64,000 nt of DNA from an uncultured Clostridia bacterium (GCA_934149165.1 CAKPDY010000001.1:1-64000), one strand, 5' to 3'. Shown: positions 8,333 through 16,934, counted from the first letter of the stretch. A program made the numbers and translations. Notes: generated by a model not told the origin, from the sequence alone.

Positions 8333-8632
8333 TCAGCCTTTAATTCTAATCATTGTTCCATCTACATTTTTATATTCCCTGTTTTTATTTATTTCCATTT
8401 TATTAAATATCTCATCTTCTAAGTCTTTTCCTAACATCTCAGATAATCCTAATAAATATATTGCTATATCTGCCAGTTCATCTCCTAAATCATCTTTATG
8501 TTTTCTATATGCATCATATGCTTCAGCCACTTCACCATATAGTAAGCAGAATTCTTTATTTACATCTGTTGTGTTAAACCCCTTGTTCAGTTTGTTTTGA
8601 AAAATCTCTTTTTGAATTTTTTTTAAATCCAT
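8333..8632 (-). CDS. MazG-like nucleotide pyrophosphohydrolase
   Basis: 99 residues from the chosen start. All-alpha MazG/dUTPase-like fold with the metal-binding acidic pairs GEVAEAYDAY and DELADIAIYLLG; the GE..E and D..D residues bind Mg. The family hydrolyses nucleoside triphosphates to monophosphates, often for house-cleaning. I chose ATG at 8632 because AAGGAGG ends five bases before it; an upstream in-frame ATG at 8653 lies on the other side of that site and would translate through it. The gene follows directly on a decayed ORF. Confidence 0.8.
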   Translation of the reverse strand: MDLKKIQKEIFQNKLNKGFNTTDVNKEFCLLYGEVAEAYDAYRKHKDDLGDELADIAIYLLGLSEMLGKDLEDEIFNKMEINKNREYKNVDGTMIRIKG

Positions 8633-8633
8633 A

Positions 8634-8953
8634 TTATTCCTCCTTAAATTCATTATATATTTTTATTATTCTGCATATTTGTCGTTCCATATGTTTTTCT
8701 ATATCATTATATGCAACTTGTTGATTACTTAAATTATATACTAATATTTTTTCACTGTCGAGATTAATAACAGAAAAATTTCTCATTTTGCCTTATTATT
8801 ACTGGATTCTTATTATTTGTTACTATAACAATAGGAATCTCCTTAATGTATTCTTGTAAAACTCTATACTCATCTAAATTACAAAATAGTATGTTTATTA
8901 TATCTTTATACTTTTTGATTTTTTCAACATATTCATTAACAATAAAGTCACAT
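8634..8953 (-). pseudogene. Small gene broken by two single-base lesions
   Basis: An AGGAG site overlaps the upstream permease stop and is followed by ATG TGA (8953). Skipping one T after that ATG opens a frame (DFIVNEYVEK...). This frame closes at a TAA just after a five-base homopolymer at 8774-8778. Dropping one base there joins it to a 50-residue frame that starts at 8786 and ends at 8634 with FKEE. The joined product would be about 105 residues and its end supplies the ribosome-binding site of the MazG-like gene. I do not recognise the protein. The part from 8786 could still be made as its own small protein. The lesions do not involve CGG. Confidence 0.55.
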
Positions 8954-8958
8954 TTTTA

Positions 8959-9759
8959 CTAACTCCTAGCTTCCATCAAATTACTTGAAGAATAACTTTT
9001 TAATCCTTTATTAAATATCAAAAATGCCAAAATAACACTAAAAATGGTGATTATAATTAAAATCAAAAAACTCCAAATATTAAAATTAAAAATTGTATGT
9101 GCTGGCATATAACTTATTATTCCAACTGGTATTATTGTATAAAAAATTAATTTAACAGATTTTTTAAATATTGTATCTGGATAAGTTCCAAAACTAATTA
9201 TTGCACCAGTTAAGGCATCTACTATAACATCACCTTTTACAAATTTAAAAGATAAACAACTTAAAATTATTGTAAAACTTGTTAATATTAAACATCCTGT
9301 AATTGAAAATATTACAAACAGTAAAAACTGTATTACTGAAATTTTACAAAATAATATAATTATCAATCCATATAAAATATCTCCAATTGCTGAAATACTT
9401 GAATTAGATGTAATTACACTTATAAGAACGTTTTTAGGCTGTACCAAAAATGAATCAAGTTTTCCAGTTACTATTAAATCTGATAATGTAAATGCTTTTT
9501 CAAAAAATAAATGTGATATTCCATAAATTGTTGCACATAGTGCCCATAAAATTAATACATTACTTATTGTATATCCTCCAAAATCTTCTTTTATATTAAA
9601 CAGTATTAGCCATTGAATAATAAAACTTGCATCATTTAAAATCATGAAAATTATATTTGTTATAAAAGTTACTTTATTTGTCATTTGTTTCATTATATTA
9701 TATTTTATTGATAGTTTTACTAATTTTAGCTGATTAACTATTTTATTCTTCATTCTCAT
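8959..9759 (-). CDS. ABC-2 type permease (COG3694/COG4587-like), second of pair
   Basis: 266 residues with about six membrane helices and no ATP-binding motifs. Sequence character and partners fit the three-gene exporter group in which one ATPase serves two unlike ABC-2 permeases. It overlaps the upstream permease by four bases, so translation is coupled and the two probably form a heterodimer. Substrates of this group are poorly known; some members confer drug or peptide resistance. The role is inferred. Confidence 0.8.
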   Translation of the reverse strand: MRMKNKIVNQLKLVKLSIKYNIMKQMTNKVTFITNIIFMILNDASFIIQWLILFNIKEDFGGYTISNVLILWALCATIYGISHLFFEKAFTLSDLIVTGKLDSFLVQPKNVLISVITSNSSISAIGDILYGLIIILFCKISVIQFLLFVIFSITGCLILTSFTIILSCLSFKFVKGDVIVDALTGAIISFGTYPDTIFKKSVKLIFYTIIPVGIISYMPAHTIFNFNIWSFLILIIITIFSVILAFLIFNKGLKSYSSSNLMEARS

Positions 9760-10547
9760 CCCCCATTTACATTTAATTTTTTCACTCCTCTATTATATAA
9801 AAACATTAATATTGCACTACATATTAGTAAATAAATTACCTGTGCTACTATAATTTTAGAAAACATCTCAACACTAAAATCAATTATCAATTTAGCTGGT
9901 CCATATGTAATAACATATACTGGTGTAAATTTTATTACTGGCTGTAGCCATACAGGAAACATCTCTATTGGGAAAATAGTTCCTAATATTAAAATCAATT
10001 TGTCATAAATCCACTGAAATGGTCTTGAATCTTCAATCCAAAATGATATTATACTTATTATCATTCTTAATAATGAATTTATTGTTACTCCTAATACTAC
10101 TGAAATAAGTATTAGCGGAATATTTTTTAATTGAAAACCTGGTATTTTTCCAATAAATGTTACACCTATTATAATTCCAAATATTATAAACAAAATAAAT
10201 TTTATTGTTATCTCTCCAAAATTTCTTGATATAATATATGATATATAATTATATGGTTTATTTATGTTGTATGCTATATTTCCTGTTTTTATATCTTGAC
10301 TAATTTGATTTAATAATGTTCTGTTTTTTGTTCCGCCCCATAAAATTTCAGTGATAAGAACATACCAAATCATTTGATTTACTGAATATCCATTAATTAA
10401 CTGATTAGGATCTTGATATATGTATTGCCATAGATTTATGAAAACATATATTATTACTGAAAAAGAAATAAAACTTATAAGTACACTTGAGATATATTGA
10501 ACTGACTCGATTAGAGTAGTTGTATATATATGTAAATATTTTTTCAT
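9756..10547 (-). CDS. ABC-2 type permease, first of pair
   Basis: 263 residues with about six hydrophobic helices, including C-terminal segments around 205-260. A cytoplasmic segment around NQISQDIKTGNIAYNINKPYN is typical of ABC-2 permeases of the COG4587/COG3694 group. It starts 11 bases after the ATPase gene, with AGGAG upstream, and overlaps the next permease by four bases. It likely forms the membrane channel with that partner, energised by the ATPase at 10559-11530. Confidence 0.8.
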   Translation of the reverse strand: MKKYLHIYTTTLIESVQYISSVLISFISFSVIIYVFINLWQYIYQDPNQLINGYSVNQMIWYVLITEILWGGTKNRTLLNQISQDIKTGNIAYNINKPYNYISYIISRNFGEITIKFILFIIFGIIIGVTFIGKIPGFQLKNIPLILISVVLGVTINSLLRMIISIISFWIEDSRPFQWIYDKLILILGTIFPIEMFPVWLQPVIKFTPVYVITYGPAKLIIDFSVEMFSKIIVAQVIYLLICSAILMFLYNRGVKKLNVNGG

Positions 10548-10558
10548 TATATCAACTC

Positions 10559-11530
10559 CTATCTTTTATAAATATTGGTAATAATATCTTCTAATGGTAT
10601 ATTAGAAATATTTATATCTATAATTTTATCTGTATCTAATAATTTAATAACATCTGATATATTTTTCTTAGTGCAATCTACTTCTAGTTTTATATTATAA
10701 TCTTTTGCTTTTAAAACAGTTATTCCATCTTCACTTTTTAAATTTATTTTTTCCTTCATTTTTACCTCAATTATTTTTTTATTTAAATAATTGTATTTTA
10801 AATTATTCATAGAATCATCTAAAATTATTTTTCCGTGATTTACTATAATAACCCTTTTGCATAATTTTTCTATATCTCCAACATCATGACTTGTTAAAAA
10901 TATTGTTGTTTTATATTCTTTGTTCATTCTTTTAATTAATTCTCTTATATTTTCTTTAACAACTGGGTCAAGCCCTATTGTTGGTTCATCTAAAAATAAA
11001 ATTTCTGGTTTATGTATTAGTGAAGCTGCTATTTCACACCTAATTCTTTGACCTAATGATAAATTTCTAACTGGTCTATTTATAAAATCTTGTAATTCAA
11101 ACATTACATTTAATTCTTCTATTCTTTTTTCGATTACACTATCTTTTAAATCATAAATTGCACCAAAAAATTTGAAATTATCATATGGTGTTAGGTGTGT
11201 CCATAATTGTTCTTTTTGTCCAAAAACTGTTCCTATTTTATATGCCAATTGTTTTCTATTTTTACTTGGATTTATTCCTAATACATTAATATTTCCATTA
11301 GTAGGATATAAAATTCCTGTAAGCATTTTTATTGTAGTTGATTTTCCAGCTCCATTCGGTCCTATAAAAGCAAGTATTTCTCCTTTTTCTACATTAAAAC
11401 TAATGTCGTTTACCGCTTCTACTGTTTTATATTTTGGATTAAACATTGATTTTATGCTTCCTTTTAGACCTTTTTCCTTTTCTTTGATTTTAAACTGTTT
11501 TGTTAAATTATTTACTTCTATTGCATTCAT
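10559..11530 (-). CDS. ABC transporter ATPase (COG4586-like)
   Basis: 323 residues. Walker A GPNGAGKST (~57-65), a Q-loop in FGQKEQLW, signature LSLGQ, Walker B ILFLDEPTIG with catalytic Glu, and the switch His in TSHD. A ~80-residue C-terminal extension is typical of this ATPase group, which pairs with two ABC-2 permeases downstream. The first gene of the operon, it is preceded by a ~150-base leader carrying a terminator interlaced with a short leader peptide, so expression is probably controlled by attenuation. Substrate unknown. Confidence 0.92.
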   Translation of the reverse strand: MNAIEVNNLTKQFKIKEKEKGLKGSIKSMFNPKYKTVEAVNDISFNVEKGEILAFIGPNGAGKSTTIKMLTGILYPTNGNINVLGINPSKNRKQLAYKIGTVFGQKEQLWTHLTPYDNFKFFGAIYDLKDSVIEKRIEELNVMFELQDFINRPVRNLSLGQRIRCEIAASLIHKPEILFLDEPTIGLDPVVKENIRELIKRMNKEYKTTIFLTSHDVGDIEKLCKRVIIVNHGKIILDDSMNNLKYNYLNKKIIEVKMKEKINLKSEDGITVLKAKDYNIKLEVDCTKKNISDVIKLLDTDKIIDINISNIPLEDIITNIYKR

Positions 11531-11549
11531 AAAATCCCCCCTTTATGTG

Positions 11550-11585
11550 TTAAACAAATGCAAAAAATCCTTGCAAAGAAATCAT
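11550..11585 (-). CDS. 11-residue leader peptide in the attenuator
   Basis: ATG at 11585 with GGAGGAG six bases upstream encodes MISLQGFFAFV and stops at 11550. The ribosome-binding site and start lie in the loop of the terminator hairpin, and codons 4 to 7 overlap its 3' arm. A ribosome stalled or moving there would keep the terminator from forming. This arrangement is known from leaders of drug-resistance genes; here it is inferred from sequence. Confidence 0.7.
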   Translation of the reverse strand: MISLQGFFAFV

Positions 11586-11607
11586 TTAAGACTCCTCCGC
11601 AAGGATT
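11562..11607 (-). terminator. Conditional terminator in the ABC operon leader
   Basis: Stem AATCCTTGC (11607-11599) pairs with GCAAGGATT (11574-11566) and is followed by TTTT on the minus strand. It sits between promoter and first gene, so it acts before the operon. The 24-base loop contains a full ribosome-binding site and start codon. A separate small hairpin (11627-11642, AAGTGC/GCACTT) lies upstream in the leader. Confidence 0.8.
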
Positions 11608-11687
11608 GTTTATCCTGTTTCTGTGTAAGTGCTATTGCACTTTTATACCGCTCGATTTTACTCTAGGTATACTCTTAATATGTTTTT

Positions 11688-11716
11688 ATATTAGCATATT
11701 TTGGAATTATTGTCAA
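11688..11716 (-). promoter_or_regulatory. Promoter of the ABC-2 operon
   Basis: Minus strand -35 TTGACA (11716-11711), 17-bp spacer, -10 TAATAT (11693-11688). Near-consensus, and back to back with the plus-strand promoter at 11722. Confidence 0.75.
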
Positions 11717-11721
11717 CCAGT

Positions 11722-11750
11722 TTGCCAGCATTTAATTAATATAGTATATT
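11722..11750 (+). promoter_or_regulatory. Promoter toward ylbJ
   Basis: -35 TTGCCA (11722-11727), 17-bp spacer, -10 TATATT (11745-11750). The -35 boxes of the two divergent promoters are only five bases apart, so a bound protein could affect both. ylbJ is normally a sporulation (sigma-E) gene, so this vegetative-type promoter is either extra or fortuitous. The leader to the start codon is about 125 bases and holds no clear riboswitch. Confidence 0.5.
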
Positions 11751-11882
11751 ACATCTTTTTATAGTAGAGTATACTGAAAGCTGGCATTATCAGCCAGACA
11801 ATTTCAAAACCATTAAAATTGCATAAACCACCTTAAACCAGAATATTATTAACTATAACAACAACCAAAAAAAGGAGAACAT

Positions 11883-12921
11883 ATGAAACTGAAAAAAATA
11901 CTTATATTCACATTTAAAAAAAACCTATTAACCACTATATTTACACTTTTCCTAATATTTTTAGTAATATTTTCAAAATCAAACATGTTTGCAGCCAAAA
12001 ATGGTTTAACACTATGGGCAGGACATGTAATTCCATCACTATTTCCATTTTTTATAGCAACAGAATTATTAAACTACACCCCATTACCATATTACCTTGG
12101 AAAACTAACAAACAAACTAATGAGACCATTATTTAATGTACCACGGTGAAGGAAGTTATGCATTTATAATGGGAATAATAAGTGGTTACCCAGTAGGTGC
12201 AAAAATTATTAATAAATTTATTGAAGAAGGCACATGCACAAAAAAGGAAGCCGAAAGAATGCTTGCTTTTACAAATAACTCTGGACCATTATTTATTATT
12301 GGAACAGTAGGAATAAGTCTTTTTGGTGACACAAAAATAGGAATAATACTTTTTACAACCCATATTCTAGCATGTTTAACTGTTGGTTTAATATTTGGCT
12401 TCTTCAGTAAAAAAAGCAACACCAGAAGCATAACCTCTGTAACACCAATAAGAAATTACAATGTTTCAGATTTAGGAACAGTTTTAAGTAATAGCATAAC
12501 CAATGCAATTTCAACAATTCTATTAATTGGAGGATTTATTGTACTATTTTCTATAATAATATCTATCTTAAATAGCCTAAATTTAATATCTTTTGCTAGC
12601 AACTTCTTAAATTACATACATATTTCTCCTGAATATGGAAAATGTATTTTAACAGGATTACTAGAACTTACAAATGGTGTAAATCTTGTTTCTTCAATAC
12701 ATACAAAACAAATGTCTATTCAATTAATAATAACTGCATTTCTACTTGGATTTGCTGGATTTTCAATATTCTTACAAATATTTAGTATTGCTGCAAAAAA
12801 CAATTTATCTATGAAACCTTATTTTTTTGGAAAAATATTACAAGGCATTTTAGCTGCCTTATATACATTTATAATATTATATATTTTTAATTTTTTTTAT
12901 TTTGATTTAATCATTTTATAA
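11883..12921 (+). CDS. ylbJ: Sporulation integral membrane protein YlbJ, +1 frameshift at CGG
   Basis: Read as one gene of 345 residues: 87 residues up to CCA at 12141-12143, then the C at 12144 is skipped and reading resumes at GGT (12145). Without the skip the frame is CGG then TGA. The restored junction reads NVPGEGSYAF, which fits the conserved VPG-x-G loop of the YlbJ family, followed by MGIISGYPVGAK and AFTNNSGPLFI. About eight to ten membrane helices are visible. In Bacillus, YlbJ is made in the mother cell and is needed for heat-resistant spores. AAAGGAG lies before the start. The gene is either frameshifted by design, a recent pseudogene or a sequencing error; the identical pattern at four other genes favours the first. 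Confidence 0.85.
12144..12146 (+). other. In-frame CGG, +1 frameshift site 1 (ylbJ)
   Basis: Zero frame reads CCA CGG TGA. Skipping C gives CCA GGT GAA GGA and the YlbJ C-terminal part. The following base makes this the only CGGT of the five sites. Confidence 0.85.
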
Positions 12922-12994
12922 TAATAGTAATATTTAAATAAATTTTAAATATAATTTAATATCAAATAACTTTTGAAAGGAGAAGTCACTTAAT

Positions 12995-13198
12995 ATGGAT
13001 AGAAATATGGATTTTAATAACTTTACAAATTCAAATAACTTTAACCCTTATGAAACAAACTTCGATTCGCAAATGTATGAAACACCAATGATAAACCCAA
13101 TTATGCAATATGAGCAAGCATATATGTACTATAAATATTTAACCCAACAAATGGATTACAGAATTAAATGTAAAGAATATGAAAAATTAACTAAATAA
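12995..13198 (+). CDS. Small Asn/Tyr/Met-rich protein of unknown function
   Basis: 67 residues, hydrophilic and unusually rich in Asn, Tyr, Met and Gln, with no Walker, helix-turn-helix or metal motif. AAAGGAG lies 12 bases before the ATG and the stop overlaps the stem of a strong terminator, so this looks like a real gene. Its composition recalls small coat or spore-associated proteins, but that is only a guess from the neighbourhood. Confidence 0.65.
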   Translation: MDRNMDFNNFTNSNNFNPYETNFDSQMYETPMINPIMQYEQAYMYYKYLTQQMDYRIKCKEYEKLTK

Positions 13199-13248
13199 AC
13201 ATAGGAACAGACATGATTTTTATCTTGTCTGTCCCTATGTTTATTTAG
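13191..13248. terminator. Bidirectional terminator between convergent genes
   Basis: Arms of 22 bases (13191-13212 and 13227-13248) pair with a single mismatch, which becomes G-U in minus-strand RNA. TTTTTT follows on the plus strand and A-rich sequence lies on the other side. It serves the small plus-strand gene and the small minus-strand gene. Confidence 0.85.
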
Positions 13249-13254
13249 TATTTT

Positions 13255-13440
13255 TTACTTTTTTACAACAACTTTATTATTATTTTTCTCATTTATTTCC
13301 TCAACATGAGTTTGATTATATTTTTCCTTTTCTTTATCAATTATACCACCTTTTTGGGTTAAAACAGGTACTATAATTGCTAAAAATACTAAAGCTATCA
13401 ATATAGTTATTGTTGCCTTTATAAGAGTACTTTTTTTCAT
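13255..13440 (-). CDS. Small single-helix membrane protein
   Basis: 61 residues. Short basic N-terminus (MKKSTLIK), one hydrophobic helix (about 8-28) and a charged, Lys/Glu/Asn-rich tail. GAGGT lies seven bases upstream of the ATG. No family recognised. It lies just downstream of uppP on the same strand and may be transcribed with it. Confidence 0.65.
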   Translation of the reverse strand: MKKSTLIKATITILIALVFLAIIVPVLTQKGGIIDKEKEKYNQTHVEEINEKNNNKVVVKK

Positions 13441-13486
13441 ATTTTACCTCATTCCTTTCTTTTATATTAAAGCAAAAAAACAAAAA

Positions 13487-14288
13487 TTATACCTTTATTA
13501 CATTCATAAAATATAAAACATAAATTAAAATTCCAGCTATTACTCTATAAATAGCAAAAATTTTAAAACTTCCTTTTTTTAGATATTGTAATAAAAATTT
13601 AATAACTACAATTCCCACTAAAAAGCTTGTTAAAACACCAAGGAAAAACTGTAAATTAAAAGTAAATTTACTAAATTTAAATACTGTAGCTGCAAATACT
13701 ATTGGAGTTGATAATAAAAAAGTATATTTTGCAACAGATTCCCTATCAACCTTTAAAAACCTTCCCATTGTCATTGTAACACCAGATCTAGATACACCTG
13801 GTATAAATGCTAGTGCCTGTGAAATTCCAATTAAAAATGTTTCTTTGAATCCCATTTGTTTATATGTAATTTCTGATTTACATTTTTTATCTGCAATATA
13901 TAAAAGTATACCCATAATTATTAATGCAGTAGCAATAATTAATGGTGCTTTTAATGCATCTTCTAAAAAATGATCTAATAAAAATCCTATAATTCCACCT
14001 GGTATTGTTGCAATAACTATATACCAAAACATTCTTCCTTCTAATGTTTTCTCTTTTTTTACTGCTAATTTATATCCGACCCTTTATTAATTCTACCCAA
14101 TCTTTAAAGAAAAACAAACAAATTGCTAATAATGTACCAAAATGTAATGCTACATCAAATGAATCTGATATGGATTCCCAGTGAAAAATTTGTGGTATTA
14201 ATGTTAAATGTGCTGAACTAGAAATTGGTAGTAATTCTGTTAGCCCTTGCACTATTCCTAAAATAATTGATTGAATATATATATTCAT
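13487..14288 (-). CDS. uppP: Undecaprenyl-diphosphatase UppP (BacA), +1 frameshift at CGG
   Basis: Read as one protein of 266 residues, the usual family length: 70 codons, skip C at 14078, resume at GGA (14077). The N-terminal part has the QG(L)[12 protein letters not shown] motif and the C-terminal part has PGVSRSG, the two active-site signatures; neither half alone would work. The product recycles undecaprenyl pyrophosphate for peptidoglycan synthesis and can give bacitracin resistance. The zero frame reads GGT CGG ATA TAA. The restored linker ([19 protein letters not shown]) is typical of this family. If this is the only uppP gene the frameshift must be efficient; other lipid phosphatases could substitute. 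Confidence 0.9.
14076..14078 (-). other. In-frame CGG, +1 frameshift site 2 (uppP)
   Basis: Minus strand zero frame reads AAG GGT CGG ATA TAA. Skipping C gives GGT GGA TAT AAA TTA and the second UppP half. Confidence 0.85.
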
Positions 14289-14308
14289 TTTTTAATCATT
14301 CCTTTCAT

Positions 14309-14339
14309 AATTCAGGTGACGTTTTTTGTCACCTGAATT
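14309..14339 (-). terminator. Hairpin after dpaA
   Basis: Perfect 12-bp stem (AATTCAGGTGAC and its complement) with a 7-base loop, between dpaA and uppP. The minus-strand T-run is weak, so termination may be partial. Confidence 0.55.
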
Positions 14340-14357
14340 TATAATATATTGTTTTTA

Positions 14358-15209
14358 TTAAATTTTTATAATATTTTTTAAAATTTTATAAATATATGTT
14401 GCAGCTGTTTTAGGAGCAACTTTTCCAGGAAGTGCTAAAGCCCAAACAGTTTGTAATTGTAATCTTTCTGCTTCGTTAAAATCTATGCCACCTGGATTTG
14501 ATGCTAAATCAATTAATAAACAATCTTTTTTTATTAATTTTAAATTATTTTTATCTAATATAACATATGGAATTGTATTAAATATAAAATCAAAATCTCC
14601 TAAATATTTATTTAATTCCTCTAAATGTATTGCATTATATTTATATGACTCTATCCAAGCAATATCAGTGCTTTTCCTTGCTTCGCAATATACATTTGCA
14701 CCAATACCATATAACATTTTAGATAAAACTTTACCAATTCTTCCGAATCCTAATACTAAACATTTACTACCATGAATGGTTTTTAAACTTTTCTCCATTG
14801 CTATTTGAATTGCACCTTCTGCTGTTGGAATTGAATTTAATATTGCAAGTTCTTCTAATTTTAATATATCAATAATATTATTTTCATTATTTTTAATACA
14901 ATTTTTTATTTCATTTGTTATATTTCCAGTTATTATTGTTTTATTTTTTGATAATTCAAAAAAATCCTCTATTAAAATTTCTTCATTTGTAAATGCTGAA
15001 TTAATAAATTTTCCATTTTTAGATAATGGTATAGATGTGATTATTGTATCCACATTTTTTAATAAATCTTCTAATGTATTTTCATTATCAAAATTTTTCA
15101 ATTCACTACATAGTTCTAACCCATATAATTTAACTTTATTGTTATTTTCTTGCAATATTTTTACTAATTCAACAATTCTTGAATCTCCACCTACAATTCC
15201 TATATTCAT
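14358..15209 (-). CDS. dpaA: Dipicolinate synthase subunit A
   Basis: 283 residues. It has an N-terminal nucleotide-binding-like motif (GIVGGDSR), a second Rossmann motif LGFGRIGK around 160 for NAD(P), and a C-terminal ALPGKVAPKTA segment characteristic of DpaA/SpoVFA. With DpaB it makes dipicolinic acid, the calcium chelate of the spore core, in the mother cell. AAGGAGG precedes the ATG. dpaB is not next to it here, whereas in Bacillus spoVFA and spoVFB are adjacent; many clostridia use an EtfA-type replacement. It is good evidence that the organism forms true spores. Confidence 0.92.
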   Translation of the reverse strand: MNIGIVGGDSRIVELVKILQENNNKVKLYGLELCSELKNFDNENTLEDLLKNVDTIITSIPLSKNGKFINSAFTNEEILIEDFFELSKNKTIITGNITNEIKNCIKNNENNIIDILKLEELAILNSIPTAEGAIQIAMEKSLKTIHGSKCLVLGFGRIGKVLSKMLYGIGANVYCEARKSTDIAWIESYKYNAIHLEELNKYLGDFDFIFNTIPYVILDKNNLKLIKKDCLLIDLASNPGGIDFNEAERLQLQTVWALALPGKVAPKTAATYIYKILKNIIKI

Positions 15210-15265
15210 AATACCTCCTTAATAAATTTAATAATATATTATAAATATATTTAACTTATAGGTTA

Positions 15266-16315
15266 TTATTCTCTTTCTTTTTCCTGATTGTTTTCTAGTT
15301 CTTGTACATTATCAATATTTTTCTCTTCAAACAATGCACTTTTTCCACCATTCAAAGATTCTACTAAACTGTACATTTCTTCTAAATATTTATTTGTTTT
15401 TCTTTCTTTTTTTGAAAGCTTAATTTTTATTTTTCTAGTTTCATTAGGTATTTTAATTTTATCTTGTATTGGTATAAATAATGGATGGTTAGATATTTTT
15501 TCTTCAATTTTTTTATTTAATTCTAAAGCCAAATTTATATAATTTAACCCATTTTCATTTTCACCTTTTATAAGGGCAATTTGTGCTAAATAAAAATATG
15601 CCATTGCTTCTAATTCTTCATCTTGCAAACTACTTGTAAAATATTTTTCTGCTTCTTCTAACTCCCCTTGAATCATTGAAATTAGTGCCAAATTATATTG
15701 ACCATTATATAAATATGTATTTAATTGTGCTGCTTTTTCATAGTATTTTTTAGCTTTTTGAAAATCATTTAATCTTGTAAAAACAATTCCCATATTATAA
15801 TATAAATCATATTCTGTAGGATGATATTTTAAAGCATCTGCATATACAGAAATAGCTTCTTTAAACCTTTCTTCATCATATAATATATTTCCTAATAATT
15901 GTGTAGCTTCCAAATAATCTGGCTTTTCTTTTAATAAATCATGTAACATAATTATTGCTTCTTCTTTTTTATCTGTTTTTTCTAATAAAAATGCAACTTT
16001 ATAATGAGTTTCAAAATCTTTATTATTTAGTTCAACAGTACGTATGTATTCGTCAAGTGCTATATTAAATTTGCCTTGTTTTTCATATAATTCACCTAAT
16101 GTTTTATGTATTACATAACTTTTTGGATATTTTTGTGTTAATTTTAACGCATATTTTCTTGCATCTTCACTTTTATTGAATAATAATAAAGTTCGTAATT
16201 TAATAATTTTAAATTTTTCTAAAAAATGTATATTATTTTTCTTTTTTATTAATATAAACAATACTATTATTAATATAATACAAGTTACAAGACTATATAT
16301 TATTTTTTCAATCAT
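15266..16315 (-). CDS. Membrane-anchored TPR protein
   Basis: 349 residues. One N-terminal membrane helix (about 5-22), a short basic stretch, then six to seven tetratricopeptide repeats from about 50 to 275 (A-L-G-Y-P spacing in segments such as HKTLGELYEKQGKFNIALDEY). The charged C-terminal tail has no enzyme motif. TPR arrays are protein-docking scaffolds; the partner is unknown. GAGGT lies at the start. It lies between dpaA and ppa on the same strand. Confidence 0.8.
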   Translation of the reverse strand: MIEKIIYSLVTCIILIIVLFILIKKKNNIHFLEKFKIIKLRTLLLFNKSEDARKYALKLTQKYPKSYVIHKTLGELYEKQGKFNIALDEYIRTVELNNKDFETHYKVAFLLEKTDKKEEAIIMLHDLLKEKPDYLEATQLLGNILYDEERFKEAISVYADALKYHPTEYDLYYNMGIVFTRLNDFQKAKKYYEKAAQLNTYLYNGQYNLALISMIQGELEEAEKYFTSSLQDEELEAMAYFYLAQIALIKGENENGLNYINLALELNKKIEEKISNHPLFIPIQDKIKIPNETRKIKIKLSKKERKTNKYLEEMYSLVESLNGGKSALFEEKNIDNVQELENNQEKERE

Positions 16316-16343
16316 TTATTACCTCTTTTTACAAATTCTATAT

Positions 16344-16874
16344 TTAACTTTCAAATTTACTTTTATAATTTTTTATACATGAATCTATAATCTTTTCTGC
16401 TTCTTCTCTACCAAGCATTTTTTCTATTGCTGTATGTTTTCCTTCCAATGTTTTATATACTTCAAAAAAGTGCATTATTTCATCAATAATATGACTTGGT
16501 AATTCATTTATATCTTTATAAGAATTTAAATATGGATCATTATTACATATTGCTATTATTTTTTCATCTTCTGCATTATCATCTATCATTTTTAAAACTC
16601 CAATTGGATAACATTCTACCAAAGTTAAAGGAATAATTTCTTCTTGGCAAATTACCAATACATCCAGTGGATCCCCATCTCCAGCATATGTTCTTGGTAT
16701 AAATCCATAATTTGCTGGATAATGTGTTGCTGTATATAAAACTCTATCTAATCTCAAAAAGCCTGTTTCTTTATCCAATTCATACTTATTTCTTCCATTT
16801 TTTTGTATTTCTATTACAGATACAAATTTATCCTTTTTTATTCTTTCTCCATTTATATCGTGCCATATGTTCAT
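16344..16874 (-). CDS. ppa: Inorganic pyrophosphatase, family I
   Basis: 176 residues, the normal size. Active-site signature GDGDPLDVLV with the three Mg-binding Asp residues, preceded by YPANYGFIPRTY. It hydrolyses pyrophosphate to phosphate and drives biosynthesis forward. An unrelated Mn-dependent family II enzyme is encoded at 35550-36473, so the genome carries both. Expressed from the promoter at 16906-16934. Confidence 0.95.
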   Translation of the reverse strand: MNIWHDINGERIKKDKFVSVIEIQKNGRNKYELDKETGFLRLDRVLYTATHYPANYGFIPRTYAGDGDPLDVLVICQEEIIPLTLVECYPIGVLKMIDDNAEDEKIIAICNNDPYLNSYKDINELPSHIIDEIMHFFEVYKTLEGKHTAIEKMLGREEAEKIIDSCIKNYKSKFES

Positions 16875-16905
16875 TTTTCATCATTTCCCTTCTTTAGTTT
16901 TTTTT

Positions 16906-16934
16906 ATTTTATGATATTTTACATTAATTGTCAA
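16906..16934 (-). promoter_or_regulatory. Promoter of ppa
   Basis: Minus strand -35 TTGACA (16934-16929), 17-bp spacer, -10 TAAAAT (16911-16906). Confidence 0.65.

Noticed and set aside
11751..11882. Riboswitch in the ylbJ leader
   Set aside because: Only one short hairpin (GCTG/CAGC) is visible; no known aptamer pattern recognised.
12136..12921. Separate gene starting at ATG 12136 for the YlbJ C-terminal part
   Set aside because: No ribosome-binding site there, and the protein would start inside a conserved loop; it is the shifted continuation of the gene at 11883.
13487..14032. Stand-alone membrane protein instead of the UppP C-terminal part
   Set aside because: The shifted frame is open upstream of its first Met and joins the N-terminal UppP motif; the Met is internal.
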